Both the position numbers and the translations under genes were made by a program. Of a stretch of 64,000 nt of DNA, positions 22,998-36,022 are shown piece by piece. Under the pieces are notes generated by a model. The model was given only the letters and a program-made list of their open reading frames with translations. It made no database searches and was not told the DNA's origin. Every line of letters begins with the position of its first letter. Position 1 is the stretch's first letter. Origin of the DNA: Paramarasmius palmivorus (Eukaryota > Basidiomycota > Agaricomycetes > Agaricales > Marasmiaceae); contig JAYKXP010000012.1 in NCBI GenBank assembly GCA_037176845.1, forward strand, positions 496,001 to 560,000, read 5' to 3'.

Positions 22998-24760
22998 ATG
23001 GGAAAGGATCCAGTAATCGTGAATGGTGCGTTTGACTCGTCAGTTCATCCGCTTCAACCATCTCATCTCAGTCTGTGGTAGCTTCTTCGCGCCAAAGTCG
23101 AGTTGCGACTACCAGCGAAAGACATGAAGGGACAACAAAGATTGAAACATCAAGTCCAGACCAGGATAGTTCCAAAGCACCAATTTTCAAACTTCCTGAA
23201 GAAATTCTCGCCAAGATATTCGTCTATTGCAGTCCCAGTCCTTTGGCAGCTATCTCCAACGAGCGTTCACATCTTCCCCTCCACAGTAAGCTGCAATGGC
23301 TTTCTATCACGACGGTATGCCGCTACTGGCGTTCCGTATCGCTCAACCACCCTGCATTGTGGAGTACACCGGAATTTGAAGCTCCCCATTTCGCTCGGGT
23401 GATGCTCGACCGGTCCAAGGCTGCACCCCTCAACATTGTCGTTTCTCGGCTTCCTTCTGAGGATCACCAGCCGAAGAACGTACTAACCGAGGCAATGGAG
23501 CAAACGCAGCGCTTGAGATGCCTCTACCTCAACCTCGATGCGAGCTCGACAATTCGAGAGCTTCTCTCGACGTGTGTTACACCCATGCCCACTCTTCGCT
23601 CCATATATCTCACTTATGGTTCATCTAACCCCGTCCATGGCACATCCACTTTTATTCTTCCGAAGGGATTCTTAGGAGACGAAGCTCCCCGCCTTGCCAC
23701 CCTTTCTCTCCAAAACTGCCTTCTTTCGGAAGGCTGGGATTCCCCGTTACTTCACCAGCGAATCACGACGTTCATATGGAACGTGAAAGGCACCGTTACC
23801 ATAAGGCACAACCAGAACGCGTTCTTCCGTGCACTTGCGAGGATGCCATACCTTGAGGTCCTGGAACTCGGCCATGTCCTTCCACAGTTGGTCACCAGTT
23901 CACCAGTGATCTCTCTGCCACGTTTGCGCCGGCTGCGCCTCACGTCGAGCGGAAGCGCTTGCTTCGATATGCTTCACCATATATCTTTCCCTTCCGATAA
24001 TCCGCCTTCTATTCATGTAGGATGCGATACCGACAATGTCGTGGACTACTCGTACAACGAGATCATACACCTACTCGAGACAGCCCTTCACCGCGTGTCC
24101 TCGAAGTCTCTTCGAGTACTTTCTATTAGCGGCGATCCCACTAGAAACCCTGGAAACATCCTTATCGGAGCTTGGCATGCCGTCCCTGTTGACATCGAAG
24201 CTCCAAACCCAATATCCACTGCAGACCTCACAGTCGAGTTTTCATGGCGCAGTGAGCATCCTTCAGCATGTTTTGCTACATCTCGACGTGTCATAGACGC
24301 TGCCCTGCGCGTCTTTTCTTCCTCAATAGAAACACTCCATCTCGGAGATGCCTTCAAAGACGAGCATTTTCCTCTCATGGCTTGTGCTCGCTTTTGTGGG
24401 CTCACGCTCAAGAACCTCGTCGTGGCCGGCTCGGCGGCATTCCAAGTACCTCGTACGCTGACGATAAAGCGTGTTGGAACCGAACCTCCATACAGTTTCT
24501 CGCATGGAAAGGCTGGTCAGCTCGCGTTTTCGGCGCTGAGTACCTTGACCTTCACACACGTCGATTTTGGCACTCTCAATGATGAGCTCATGGACATGCT
24601 TCATGATTCGTTCCATGAACGCAGCCAAGAAGCGGAATCGCAGCCTATTCACAAGGTCAAAGTGATCTGTTGCGGTATGGACCGCTCAGAATCGATTATT
24701 GATGTTTTTCGCGATCATGCTAGAGAACTTGAACTAGATTGTGCATCAGACGATGCATAG
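22998..24760 (+). CDS. F-box protein
   Basis: Predicted 568-residue F-box protein. Exon 1 is 22998-23025 (28 nt), intron 23026-23081 (GTGCGT...GTAG) in phase 1, exon 2 to the stop. A nearer CAG acceptor at 23071 would give the wrong phase. A serine- and threonine-rich leader of about 40 residues precedes the F-box (IFKLPEEILAKIFVYCSP) and LSITTVCRYWRSVSL. The leucine-rich body has EAPRLATLSL and LAFSALSTLTF. It follows the frameshifted F-box gene on the same strand at 361 bases. Substrate unknown; SCF role inferred. Confidence 0.87.
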
Positions 24761-25347
24761 CTCCCTATGATGAGGGAGGATGTTGCCATGGCCTCTTTTG
24801 CTTCCCAGTACGGGTACCGTCTATGTATCTTGCGAATAATCAGTGCTGAATGATGCAGTCTTACAGTCTTCTAATTTCGCACGAGCTTTCTCGCGATAGT
24901 GTAACAGTCGCTTCCAAGATGAATGGCAACGCCTTCTCCCTGTACAATGTTCACAACAATACTAGGTCACTCAGTTGCTTTCCGTCTCGCGCTGCAATTC
25001 ACCGACCATCAGTCGCCTTCGAGTGGATGCTTGAAGGCACTCACATCGTTTTCGCTCTGCCATTTCTGCGTAACCAGATATGGAGGAACACTCCGAACAG
25101 TGATAAAGAGGACGCGCGCGTATTCAATATGGCGTTCTAGGCCGGGCTTAATGTCAATGAGGACAAACAAAACTGCCAGTGCATCAGCTGCCCGCCATCA
25201 CGAGTTCTCTCTCATCGACAGCGGCCGTTCCAAATGCGTACATCTATTCACTTCTGCTTATTTGCGGGATGGGATTCTTGATGGCATGAAGATGAATCGA
25301 TTTCTTATAAGGATATTAGCCAAGCTGTCCCGAGACCGTTTACTCTG
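24761..25347. other. Intergenic before P450 gene
   Basis: About 590 bases. Short frames are present but none resembles a protein or has a plausible start and splice pattern. Confidence 0.4.
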
Positions 25348-27608
25348 ATGGAGTCGACTTCGTACCTTGCGCTCACTGCCATCCTTCTGTATTCCGTGTG
25401 GAAACTCTTCAAGATTGCGGCCAGAGAGCCCTTCCTGCCACCTGGACCTCCCGGTGTACCAATTTTGGGCAACATACTCGAATTTCCTAAGCACTCAGCG
25501 TATTCGAAGTAAGTGCCGTATCTGTCTTCAGTGATCCTGTCAAAGTTTACCTTGTCTATGGATTCGGCGAATGGGCGAAACAATATGGTGGAATCTACTC
25601 CCTGAAACTTGGCTACAAAACGGCCATTGTCCTCAACGATATAAACGCGGTCAGAGAGTTGCTCGACAAACGAAGTGGTACCACGATTGATCGGCCGTTG
25701 AGTTTGGCGGCAGAGCTGGTTATGGATGGGGTACACATGGCGTTCGGCAGGTATGGTGAGCATTCTTACATATTCGTGCTATTTGGCATGATATTGACTG
25801 TCGGATAGATATGCCTTGGAGAGGTCAGCGAAAGATCGCAGGAATCATTCTCAGCCCTAATTCAGTTCAACAAAATCATCCTATACAAGTACGGCAGCAT
25901 TACTTCATCATGCTAGACTACTTGATAAATTCGTCCGATAGCGAGCTGAAGCCATCCAAGTTCTGCATGATTTCCTAGAAACTCCAGCAGTATGTTTCAT
26001 CAACCATTGCTCTACTCGACCAACAGACTCAAGGTTTAAATCCATTATTAGGACTTCTTTGAACACATCTTTCGGTATTCCAACTCGGTGATCATGTCCG
26101 TTCTCTGGGGAAAACGCTACCCAAGGCACAACACTAAGGAAGCCCTCGAAATTCACGAGGCAGGACACATCTGGAGTCAGATTGCCGCACCTGGGGCAAT
26201 ACCACCTCTCGATATCCTACCGTTCCTCAACTACATTCCGGAAAGATGGGCGAAATGGAAGCGTCTGGTGAAAGACCTCAGGGAGAAGCAGCGAAAAACT
26301 CATCTTGCTCTGTTCGACGAATGCGAGAGGCGAATGAAGAGCGGAGAGGGGAACGGTTCATATATGGAGGAAGTTTTACGCCGACAAGAAGAATTTGGCC
26401 TGTCGAGAGAGGTTCTTGGGTATGCTTTCTCTAGCGGCTGACTATAGATTCTGACGGTTCTTTAGATACATGGGAACAGTCTTGATCGAAGGTGGCTCGG
26501 ATACCACTGCGGCTGTTCTGCAATCGCTCCTTCTGTTCCTCACCGCACATCCAGAGGTTCAGCGCAAAGCCCAGGCTGAACTAGATCGTGTTGTAGGCAA
26601 TCAGCGGTTGCCGGTTTTAGAAGATTTTGATAACTTACCCTATCTGCAAGCTATCATCAAGGAGGTGAGTGGATGTTGTTTACTATAGCCGTACGCTAAT
26701 CGAGTGTCATAGACGCATCGAATTCGTCCTATAGCTCCGATTGCTATCCCACACGCTACCACACAGCCGGAGCAGGTATGAATGCCACCTAGAGTCCAAG
26801 ATTGACACTAAAAGTTCCATTCCTAGTACGGAGGATACACCATACCCCAGGGGGCAGCTATATTCTCCAACACATGTACGTTCATGGTGATTATCCAGAC
26901 ATCCTGTCCACTGATTTTATACTGTAGATGGCATCCTCCACGATCCAGGTACATAATCCTATTTCGCCATTCTCTCGTCTATTCACCAATGATTGCCAAT
27001 TATAAGAGTTCTTCGAAGACCCCGAAACTTTTAACCCCGAACGCTTCCTGCTCACAGAGCATGGAACAAAACCAGGTGTTGATGATAGTGGCTTCCGGGC
27101 TAATCTGGTGTTTGGCTTCGGACGGGTATGTTCTTCGCTTAAATCGTCCTGCAGCATCGCTCTGACCATGCACTCAAACAGAGGATCTGCCCAGGTATCC
27201 ACCTTGCTCGGAACTCATTGGTATGTTCGTTCTGGCTTTTTACAAGATGACCAGCAGTTGAGCATTGATCATATAGGCGCTCAACACGATGAATCTCCTC
27301 TGGGCGTTCAAGTATGAACTCGCAAAGGATCCTGTAACCGGGAAGGAGATGCCTGTGGATTTGTGGGGGTACAAACAGGTGTGTTCATCGTTTCGTGTCA
27401 ATACACGGCAGGTAGCTCACCTGTTCGCATACAGGGACACACATTGATCCCTAAGCCATTCAAATGCCATATTGTACCTCGGGGAGAATACGTCAAGGAG
27501 ATCGTAGAACGGGAGTTCCGTGGTGCGACGGATCTGTTTGTAAAGTATGAGAGGGATCTAGCTCCAGAGGATAAGGAATGGGTCGAGCGGGTCAGGGAGA
27601 GGTGGTGA
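25348..27608 (+). CDS. Cytochrome P450 monooxygenase 1 (first intron acceptor lost)
   Basis: Membrane-anchored P450 of about 538 residues in 13 exons: 25348-25508, 25562-25755, 25809-25888, 25942-25989, 26052-26419, 26466-26664, 26713-26775, 26827-26875, 26928-26948, 27007-27125, 27182-27220, 27277-27378, 27435-27608. An N-terminal anchor helix is followed by the proline hinge LPPGPPGVPILGN. The I-helix motif is EGGSDTTAA (near 290-300), ExxR is ETHR at Glu350, PERF is FNPERF, and the haem loop is FGFGRRICPG with Cys437. Substrate unknown. The boundary before exon 2, placed by comparison with the paralogue at 49634, reads CTATGG instead of CTACAG, so intron 1 lacks an AG acceptor; the gene may be mis-spliced. 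All other introns are GT-AG. Confidence 0.85.
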
Positions 27609-28288
27609 TATCCGAGTCAGTGATAGTAAATGCTGTACCATTTCGATCACTTCGATGTTATGATTGTTATGAGTCCAGAATCCAATATCCAATGCTTAAA
27701 TGACTGTATGAGTACTCAAAGGATGTAGCACTATCGTACCTGACTCATAGCCTTTTGACACTCGCTACTGTTTGTACATGTGGTGTCACTGTATGACGCA
27801 GATTCCTTCCTTCCCCTTGTTGTTCCAAAATGGGACCTTTCAACAGGGTGATCTATCTATCTATCTATTGTGCATCACGACCTTCCTGCCTTTAGATTGG
27901 ATAAACAAGACCATTGCAAGGAAGATCAGTGCAGTTCTTCTGAGGAAAGGGACAGATCGTGTTTATAGTATGGTGGGAGGATAGCAGGTGCGAAACGGAT
28001 TTCTCATTCTTCTTGCAGGTCTAACGCATCCCAAAGCACCTCACCTGACACCCCGGACACCTACCTTCTGCAAGCACATCGATTTTATTGAACCCAGCTT
28101 TGCACCGCCAATTCTTCTGGTGTCTTTTCTTCACCGGGGCGACATCACCCTGTCGGGTGTTGTGCTAAGTCTTTGCGGCCAGCTGCCAGCACATCAACAT
28201 CGCATTCGCTGGCGTTGTTGTCGTCAACAACGAAAATCGTACAAACCACTCTTGGTGGGGATTTGCAAACTTTTGATTACCTAGGAGA
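27609..28288. other. Intergenic with tetranucleotide repeat
   Basis: About 680 bases after the P450. A short CTAT microsatellite at about 27851-27867 follows a motif (GTTCCAAAATGGGACC) that recurs at 44218. No gene seen. Confidence 0.45.
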
Positions 28289-29949
28289 ATGCTGAAGCGT
28301 CAGGGAACATTAAACATGGCGCAACGGGCTTTTGGAACTGGTACGTGCTGGACAATCTTGAGTTATGACCAGTATCTCACTCCTGCTTTGAATCAGCATT
28401 TGCCTGCTCGGCCCCATTGGGGGATACCTCTACATCGATATCAAGCCTTCCAGCGGAGATCCTTGGGCGTATCCTTTGGTATGCCGGGGCTCCTACCGCG
28501 GAAAACAAACATAGGAGAACCAGGCCGGAATGGCTTTCTCTCACTCATGTCTGTCGCTGTTGGCGTACAGTGGCCTTGGACAACCCCTCTCTCTGGACAA
28601 ATCCTGATTTTGCATTTCCGGCTCTTGCAGAAGAGATGCTACGGAGATCAAAGAGTAGCATCTTGGATATCGACTTTTCATGGTCATCTATGACTCCTAT
28701 GAGGCTTCTTCCGCGGAGGAGAGACGCATTCTGCAAAGTGATGGGCCAATTGCACCGTATCGGGAGCTTGAACATGGATCTCGACTCTCTATATGATGAC
28801 TTACACCCATACCTTTCACTACTCGCAGGCTGTGCCGCTCCAAATCTTCATTCACTGAGCCTCTCCGGCTCATCTATGACATTTTTACCCGACGATTTCC
28901 TTGCTAGCGGAACGCCCCTACTAACTCACCTTAGTGTGAAGTACTGCCACCTTCTGCTCACCTCCCCGCTCCTTAAAAACCTGTCCTCATTGATTATCCA
29001 CGGAAACGGTGGTACAGCGGTCCCTTCATATACAGAACTCCAGGAGGTCGTTAGAGGTTCGCCTCGACTCGAGGCTTTGGAGCTACACGACATCTTCGAT
29101 CACATTCCCAACGTCACCACGAACAACTCACCAACGATCTCTTTGCCGCTTCTGCGACGTATCTCCTTCCGTTCGGACGATCTCCGGTGTTTTACCTTCC
29201 TCGGTCAGATAGAATGTCCACTGGGGACAGCCATAAGCCTGGGGTGTCAGTTCATTGAATCTGAAAGTGATTGGACACATTTACTGTCTGTCCTTCGATG
29301 CACGCTGTCCCAGACCCTTCCCGCAGGAACGATACGAACGGTGTCTCTTATCGGCGAACCAGACCTTCCGCATACATTCGATTTAGCCGTTTGGAATACT
29401 ACAGATCCCCAGGAGAATTGGGCACACGAGTCGCCGCAGTCTACTCCCTGCCTCCGACTCCAAGTGTGCTGGCGTCTCGATGGCGGAGTTACGGTCGGCC
29501 AAGCCTCAGCCAAGCTGTGGAACCATATACCATCACTTCTTGGAGCCGAGTCTCTACACATCGAAAAGATACCTTGGTCGTGCTTCGAGGAGTGTATCAG
29601 GCCATTTCTAGCATCGAATGGCCTGAAATCGCTAGCAATACAGGGTGAAATTGAGCACGGCAATTGTTTTCTCCTGTCTTCATTATCGCTGATGTTGAAG
29701 GTGCCAGCTACATCCGATTCGACTGCACTAGCTTTCCCCGCGTTGAAGGAGGTTCACGTGATACAGTTGACGATGTCTTTACCAGGCTGGTATCGTTCCT
29801 TGAAGGCCCTGGCGACGAGCCTTACATTTCGTGGCAAGCACGATCATAAGCTGGACACGCTTGTATTCAAAGGATGCGACGGGATCGACGAAGAAGCGGT
29901 GCGGCTGTTCGATGGAGTAGTAGATATCGTATGGGATCACACGATTTGA
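28289..29949 (+). CDS. F-box protein, module 1
   Basis: Predicted 534-residue F-box protein. Exon 1 is 28289-28340 (52 nt), intron 28341-28396 (GTACGT...TCAG) in phase 1, then one long exon. The F-box is ISSLPAEILGRILWYAG, with LSLTHVCRCWRTVAL about 25 residues on. The leucine-rich body contains TPLLTHLSV, SPLLKNLSSL and LAFPALKEV. The stop lies 106 bases from the stop of the opposing DUF6534 gene, so the two form a tail-to-tail pair that recurs twice more. SCF receptor role inferred. Confidence 0.88.
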
Positions 29950-30054
29950 CACGATACGAATGATATTTGTATTCGACGCGATATTGTCTCTACCACACTT
30001 CTGCACATGAATCAAACGTTTCATCTATGGGAAGTCACGGTCAAACAGTCACGG

Positions 30055-31834
30055 TCAAACAGAGACATGTGCCTTCAGTCCACCGTTGCTTTCGCCGTCA
30101 CCAAATATCGAGTCTCCCTTGCTCGGCGGTTCCACTGTCGCCTCTGATTCAACGTGAACGAAGACCTAAGCCAAGGCAGTATGTTTGAGACCTTTATCAT
30201 GAAAATTATAAGCAGAGAGTGCTCACCTCTGGCGGGCCCCGTGGAGAACATGGAAGCCAATCGTTAGTACGCGAAGGAACGACGAACTTGTGTAGATCCA
30301 CTGTGATCAGAGACATGCTATAACATCCACTGTACGAAACTTACGCGTCGAAGACCGATATGATTATCCTGCGATTCGGTCGGTTTCATGGAAGTCGTTC
30401 CGTTGGTGTTGTACCTCCAGCCTCCTCGAGAGTTCAACGAAGAAAGTAAGGAGATGGTGTATAGTTTCGGAAGGACGCAGTTGAAGATCAGATGTCTATA
30501 TACCTTGTCAAGCAACTGAAGAGTGAAAACGCACGACACTTACGTTCCATCGGGCAAGAGAAGATACACCAATAGATCTGTGAGTGCCCAGATAGTCGTA
30601 ACGAGACCAGTTTGGATCGTCACTGGAGAAGTAAACGCTTTGTCACAGGCTTTAACGGGAAATGCCACCGAGAGAAAACATACATCGGATGATTCGGTCA
30701 AGGTGCGAATCGGTAGACTTGAAACCTGTTTTGTGTGTTTGCTAGCGAACATATGATGTTAGGATAGATGAGGCTCGCACAAATGTGATTGAATACAAAC
30801 CAGATGGTATACCAGAGTGCACGTAATGATAATATCAGCCAGAGTAGAGTTTACCAGCCCTGAAGGTGTCGCGTACGTTAAGCGTAATCGTCTCGGTCAA
30901 CCAAATGATGTGCTACTTACAGATAATGATCGTGATTCGAGGTTGTTGTAGAGCAGGCGATGATAGCGACCCGATTATACCAGTCGCAATTGCCGCAGCA
31001 ATGCCCATGACTGAGAAATGAAACAAGAATACCACTTAGATCATGAGTTTTTATGCAAAGAAACGACTTACAAAAGGCGGCCACAGAGCAGAATCCGATA
31101 ATGATGAACAGAGCCCAACTTCCGGTCAATACCTTGACCCGCCATCCAAAAAATGCTTGCACTAGCCCGCTAACGATACCCTGTGATGAGGTCAAGACAT
31201 AAAGCAAATTGAAAGTTCAAGGATCTACTTACCGCTAGTGCGGGCTCTAGAACGAAATTCAGCCTCAAAAAGCATCATTTACAAAGAAACTAACCAGTCA
31301 TAAACGTCCATACGGGACGCGTTAGAAACGAAGGGTCGTCTGAAAGTCCTAAGGTCTCGCAAAATAAAGGCTAAAAAATGGCGGCGACGAACCATAGTGC
31401 TTGATTAAGGAGTCATGAAGGTATACCACGATGAAAAGACAGTGCATGCTGTTCGCGATAAAGAGTAACAGAACCTTGAGAGAGAATGATTAGTCCCTTT
31501 TTAAGTATCCTTAGGTAGATCAGACGTACCAGACATCGGATAGCCCACGGATCCCTGACATAATGGTTGAGTGCGACAAGAAACTTATGAACCTCCTCGC
31601 TCACTTTTGTTTATATGTGCTGCAGTATGTGCAACTAGAGCGATTAACCATTCTGAGTGGGCTGAACGAGCTATCAAAGCACAATATCTCACGTCTGTGT
31701 CATCGTGATACCATGCAGGAGAATTGCGAGAGTACCGCCGATTAAGAAGGGTCCATGACTCCAGTAGCACTTTAGCCAGGGTACAATTATGAGAAAATAA
31801 AGACATACATGGGCTCTGCGGGTCCTTTATCCAT
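30055..31834 (-). CDS. DUF6534 multi-pass membrane protein, copy A
   Basis: Fourteen small exons give 317 residues: 31809-31834, 31693-31758, 31605-31634, 31530-31554, 31393-31474, 31295-31348, 31233-31246, 31072-31180, 30921-31010, 30801-30859, 30684-30741, 30544-30622, 30345-30495, 30055-30165. All phases agree. The product has about seven hydrophobic segments, beginning HGPFLIGGTLAILLHGITMT, then LLLFIANSMHCLFIVVYL and GLVQAFFGWRVKVL, and ends with the DUF6534 signature: ADIIITCTLVYHL, a KTGFKSTDSHLDRIIR loop and LPKLYTISLLSSLNSR. The tail (VFVHVESEAT...) is hydrophilic. The function of this fungal family is unknown. Intron 13 is unusually long (179 nt) and could hide a small exon. Copies B, C and D share the plan. 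Confidence 0.8.
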
Positions 31835-33388
31835 GGTGAGAAGAACTTCTCGGGGAGAAATGTTCGCTCTCTTCTACCTAGCTGTGTCCTGTTAAATATA
31901 ATCCAGTAGTCAATAAGATCCCTGGCCGTGACCATGGGACCTGCTTGCTACGGTGGCGTAATAAAGACCTTCGATTCTAAGAATGCTGGAGCAGTAGGAG
32001 AGCAACACTACAGGCTTCCTGTTGAGTTGTAAGTAGTAGCAAGGTAGTTTTCAATTGAATTGCGTACACACGTGAACCAATCCAACATAGTTGCATTAAG
32101 TGGGAAATGCAGTCCACCAAGGATCGTGATGTCGTGTCGCAATCAAGTTGAAGTATTTGGAGACGTCGGTTGATTCTTGAATGTCTTGAAAGCAAAAGAA
32201 TTCAAACTTTTGCCCATCGCTGGGACGTTTTTCGGGTCCCGAACTCCAAGAGTACAAGGCCAACGACCCAGTATGTATAGCAATATTGGATCACCTTTGA
32301 ACAATAGACTAGAGTAGCATTGATAGGAGCACTGTTGCCGTTTCCGAGAGATCTGGTGTCTCAGAAGGGCAGTTCCATTCGGCCTGTCACCTCCAAGCGT
32401 ACGCATCTGTCGGAACGGAGATTTGGAGATTAGATTCACCATTCACCACTTAAGATCCTTTTCTGGAAGATAGTCAAGACACTCGGAGATCTGAGAGAAC
32501 CTGAGTCCAGGATACCGCCGACCGGCGTCTAGCGACTAGTCCGAGTCAAACCTCGAAAGAAACTGCTTCTAAATTGCTAGGACACTGGATAACAGTACCC
32601 ATCTTTGTGGCTAGTAATCTCCTGCGTTTCTTGAGGAAGTGTTGGAATCCGTCCGGATTCGCTGGGGGACCTGATGAGGCCTGAGGCCTGATGCATGGTG
32701 ATTGGCTTGAAGGATAGTAAGTAAAAGAGACGCGGCATCTCTGCAGTTGCAATTCCGCGTCATTCCCACGGTCCTCTTCCTTCAACGCGTCAACTGTCAT
32801 CTATCCTCCCTGATTCTCCCTGCCTTCTTATATTACCTTCTATGAATGACATAAACAGTGCACCCTAGTAACGACTTTCCCTCCACCACACGATGGTTGG
32901 ATTCAATCACAGAACCGGAGAAGGGGCATTAAACGGAGGTCGCTGAGATGTGTCTACAAGTGTATCATGATTTGAAGGTGCGGTGGCAGTTTTCTGACCT
33001 AGGGCGCTCCTCACTCACTCAGAACAGCTCAAATCCAGCCTCGCTCTCCGCCTAAATCGAACGAGGCATCAGCTGCACCAGAAGCACTCACAAATGGCCC
33101 ACTGGAACAGTCGTATTCCTCCAGCACTCCTCTGACCTCGATGCAGGACTCACTCGCTTGCCGGTGGACTTTCTTATCAGTCCATGTCAAACCATAGCAT
33201 AATACGTGTTAGCAATAAATTAATCGGGTATCATCGTAAACAATATTAATCTAATACATACGTCATTACCATCTACAACTCATCACCGACATATCTGGTA
33301 TTCTACGACAACAAATCGGAAGGGATATAAGGGGCGAATGAAATCCTCTTTCGGAGCACGACGGGGCTTTCTTTGAACCTCCTAGACT
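31835..33388. other. Upstream region of DUF6534 copy A
   Basis: No gene is supported. The part at about 32280-32470 resembles the region upstream of copy B (about 42700-42860; both contain TCCATTCG-CCTGTCACCT), so the duplicated unit includes promoter sequence. A minus-strand frame at 32546-32800 has no recognisable features. Confidence 0.5.
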
Positions 33389-33606
33389 TCACCGACTACT
33401 ATAGCCTTGAAGCAGCACGAGAATCCACGCGAACAGTACGACGATTAACAAGAGCAGGATAACGATTAATACGAGCAGGATAATGGCCAACACAAGCAGA
33501 ATGATAATCAGCAGATTCGGATCCTTCAATGCGCTGATATCGACAACACTGGAGGCACCAGTTCTTGTGTTGGGAATCTGCGATCCTGCTATGATATTCG
33601 ATGCAT
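33389..33606 (-). pseudogene. C-terminal exon of an orphan membrane protein
   Basis: A 218-nt exon that starts after a TTTTTCCAG acceptor in phase 1. It encodes about 30 polar residues (GSQIPNTRTGASS...), then ALKDPN, then some 35 residues of almost pure Leu/Ile/Val, and ends YSSR and stop. The layout matches the end of the gene at 44417 (DIPNVTYLNTLRSPSLL followed by a membrane helix). It lies just downstream, on the same strand, of a 2.4 kb inverted-repeat block beyond which a gene start of the same family is found, so it is probably the cut-off end of that gene. Confidence 0.5.
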
Positions 33607-33630
33607 CTGGAAAAACCTCCCTTGTGAATT
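33604..33630 (+). repeat. Left arm of 27-nt inverted repeat
   Basis: Pairs with 35996-36022 on the other strand with four mismatches. Confidence 0.6.
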
Positions 33631-33995
33631 AAGGAATATTTAGTAATATTATCGAAAATTATCGAGTATGGTTAAGCACGCATTGTAATATGTATGAATT
33701 CACGTTAATTGACAAAAATAACAGATAATTTACACCACGAGATAATACGATATAATGTTGCGTGAATATTGAATGAATGTAACCGAAGTGTGACTGAAAC
33801 TACCTCATAGTAAACTGTCCGTGAAAGCTAAGCCTCGAACATGGAAATAAACTGCCTTTGAGCGCCGAATAAGTGGTGGGATGCAAACATAGTAGTGGTA
33901 ACCCAATGGAATGAAAATAAAGCCTGTTCTGCGGATATTGACTCTTGAGTTTAGACAACACCAGCTTTAAAGTGCATCCACGTACCTACTTAACC

Positions 33996-34030
33996 CTCAG
34001 GCCTCAGGCCTCAGGCCTCAGGCCTCAGCC
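33996..34030 (+). repeat. CTCAGGC tandem repeat
   Basis: A 7-bp unit is repeated about five times, the last unit imperfect. A diverged form of the unit also occurs near 32680. Confidence 0.8.
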
Positions 34031-35995
34031 CCAGTGAGAAATTCATTGACATTGATTGACATCAGCCGATTCCTGTCGACACTCCTCAAGATTGTCAAGG
34101 AACGTCGGTAGAAGTCGATGGTCGTCATTAAGATGCCGCTATGCTGACACCAGTCGATATCTATTGACATAGACTGGAATTCACAAAGGATTGCCCATAT
34201 TACCTGCTTCCGTCAATTGTTGTCGGCCATGATCAGATAATATGAAGGAAAAATGATGTTTATTGACGACTATCAACTACAGGGTACATACGACGCGTCG
34301 TAATACCGATACCGCTATCTGACCCCATCCCCTTCTCCTAACCGGTTCAGAGACCACCATCTTCCTAAATTCCACTGGATGTGCGATGCTCTTCACGTGT
34401 AGTCTGTATTCACGGTCACCTGAAGCCAAAATCAGATATGGCAAGCTGGAGAGAGATAAGGAAACGTACGTTGTGCTACACCGCCTCCCTCGACGACGAT
34501 CCTGAAACCCGCTAAGCCATCCATGTGTGACAAGTCGCTACTAAATGAATGTAAGCTGAGATAGGTATGCCATGAATAGGACATACCACTGAAGATGTCA
34601 AAGTCGGAGTACGCATATAGTACGAGAAAACAGTTGAGTCAGTGCCAGTCGTTATGATATTGACCCAATAGAGCTCACCGTGACATATGCCTCTGTAGAC
34701 TTTCCCTGCTCGAGACCTGCTGAGGAGAAGTGAGAGTGAGGAAGCGAAGGGAGAGGGAGGAAAGTGAGCTGAGTCGGGGGCGATCATGATGGGAGGAAGT
34801 AAGGAGGAAATTGGATGGACTTGTTCGGCTCGGAGTTTGTGCACAACCAAAGTCGTACGATGAACATTTTTAATTTTGATAAGGCACGCCGTCATCAAGC
34901 CGTCATTGTTGTTGTTAAAAACGTTGAGCTAAGTGCTTGCATCGACTCAAAATTCTGAAAACGTCGACTAGCGCCGGCAGTCATCAGATTCGTCAGCCTA
35001 CATCAGCGCACTTCTCGTTGGGCCTCAGCGCTCAGCCTGTGACCTAGTCGCGATTGAATCTTCAAGGGACAGAAGTACAATGGCAGTGGGCACTCGTCGG
35101 AACTTCAAGGCAAAGAAACGGTTGCGTTATCATGTCACAGCTGTGACAAGCCACCTATTTTGTCACAGCTATACAGTCACTCGGGACTTACCGAGGGTGA
35201 CATTCACGATCACATGTGTCACTCAAGTTTGACACGTCAGAAGTTCTCGCTCCTTCCTCCTGCTTTCCCCTAGTTCTCTTCCATTTCTCCCAAGTTCTTT
35301 CCAGGTTCTTCCTTTGTGGCTCTAAAATCGCTCTGCTGCCTCGAATGTCTTCTCCTTGCTTGGGCTGCCACATAACTGGAGCTAGTACTCGCTCAGGATC
35401 CCTCAAGAATATTCTCATTGCGCAAGTTGCCTCGACCAGCCTCTCTAAGTCTACCAATGCAAATCATGGATACCTCATCAAGACCCACGGAATTAGGACT
35501 GTACTAGACTAGTAGTACTGGAGGTTGAAAGGTATAGGTGAGTTATGTTCAGATTTTTCCGGCTTCTTATGACTGATATTTTTTCGATTTCCTTATGTAT
35601 CCTCAATTTCGTGACCGAAGTCAACCACCTCCAAGTCAAACCCATCTCGGAACTCCTCCCCCTGTGGTACCCTTGTATGTATTCGCCACTTCCTGCTCTT
35701 GAGTAATGGCTTACACAATTTGTTCCTTTAGCCCCGATGAATAATAAAGTTACACACACTTGTAGTCCTCATGTACTGTTGATAGTGTCAACAGAGCTGT
35801 GTTTTGACCTTTCTTACTTGCGTAACTGGAATGACTGGTGCAAATAGGTAAGAAACGATACATCTTATATGCGATAATTCGAAGTTAATTAGGATGCATT
35901 TCCGTACTCGAGAATTGGGGGACCACCTTATTATCTATTATAAACGTTAATCAGTAGACTTCTAGAATTAACATGAATTTCCGATAATTATCGTG

Positions 35996-36022
35996 AATTC
36001 ACGCGGTAGGCTTTTCCAGATG
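35996..36022 (-). repeat. Right arm of 27-nt inverted repeat
   Basis: Reverse-strand partner of 33604-33630. The stop codon of the adjoining gene fragment lies inside it. Confidence 0.6.

Larger units (their letters stand above)
33604..36022. mobile_element. Inverted-repeat-bounded 2.4 kb block, probably non-autonomous
   Basis: The ends 33604-33630 and 35996-36022 form an inverted repeat with 23 of 27 matches, beginning CATCTGGAAAA and ending GTGAATT. Just inside, both ends are AT-rich with TTATCG motifs. Inside there is no transposase and no recognised gene; minus-strand frames at 34512-34898 and 35188-35457 are unassigned. A CTCAGGC tandem repeat lies at 33996-34030. No clear target-site duplication is visible, so insertion is inferred from the ends and from the split gene around it. 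Confidence 0.45.

Noticed and set aside
24850..25348. Overlapping frames before P450 1
   Set aside because: Mutually overlapping, no motif, and they lie where the P450 promoter is expected.
25525..25561. AG at 25525 as acceptor of P450 1 intron 1
   Set aside because: The frame would be open but the intron would be only 23 nt, too short to splice.
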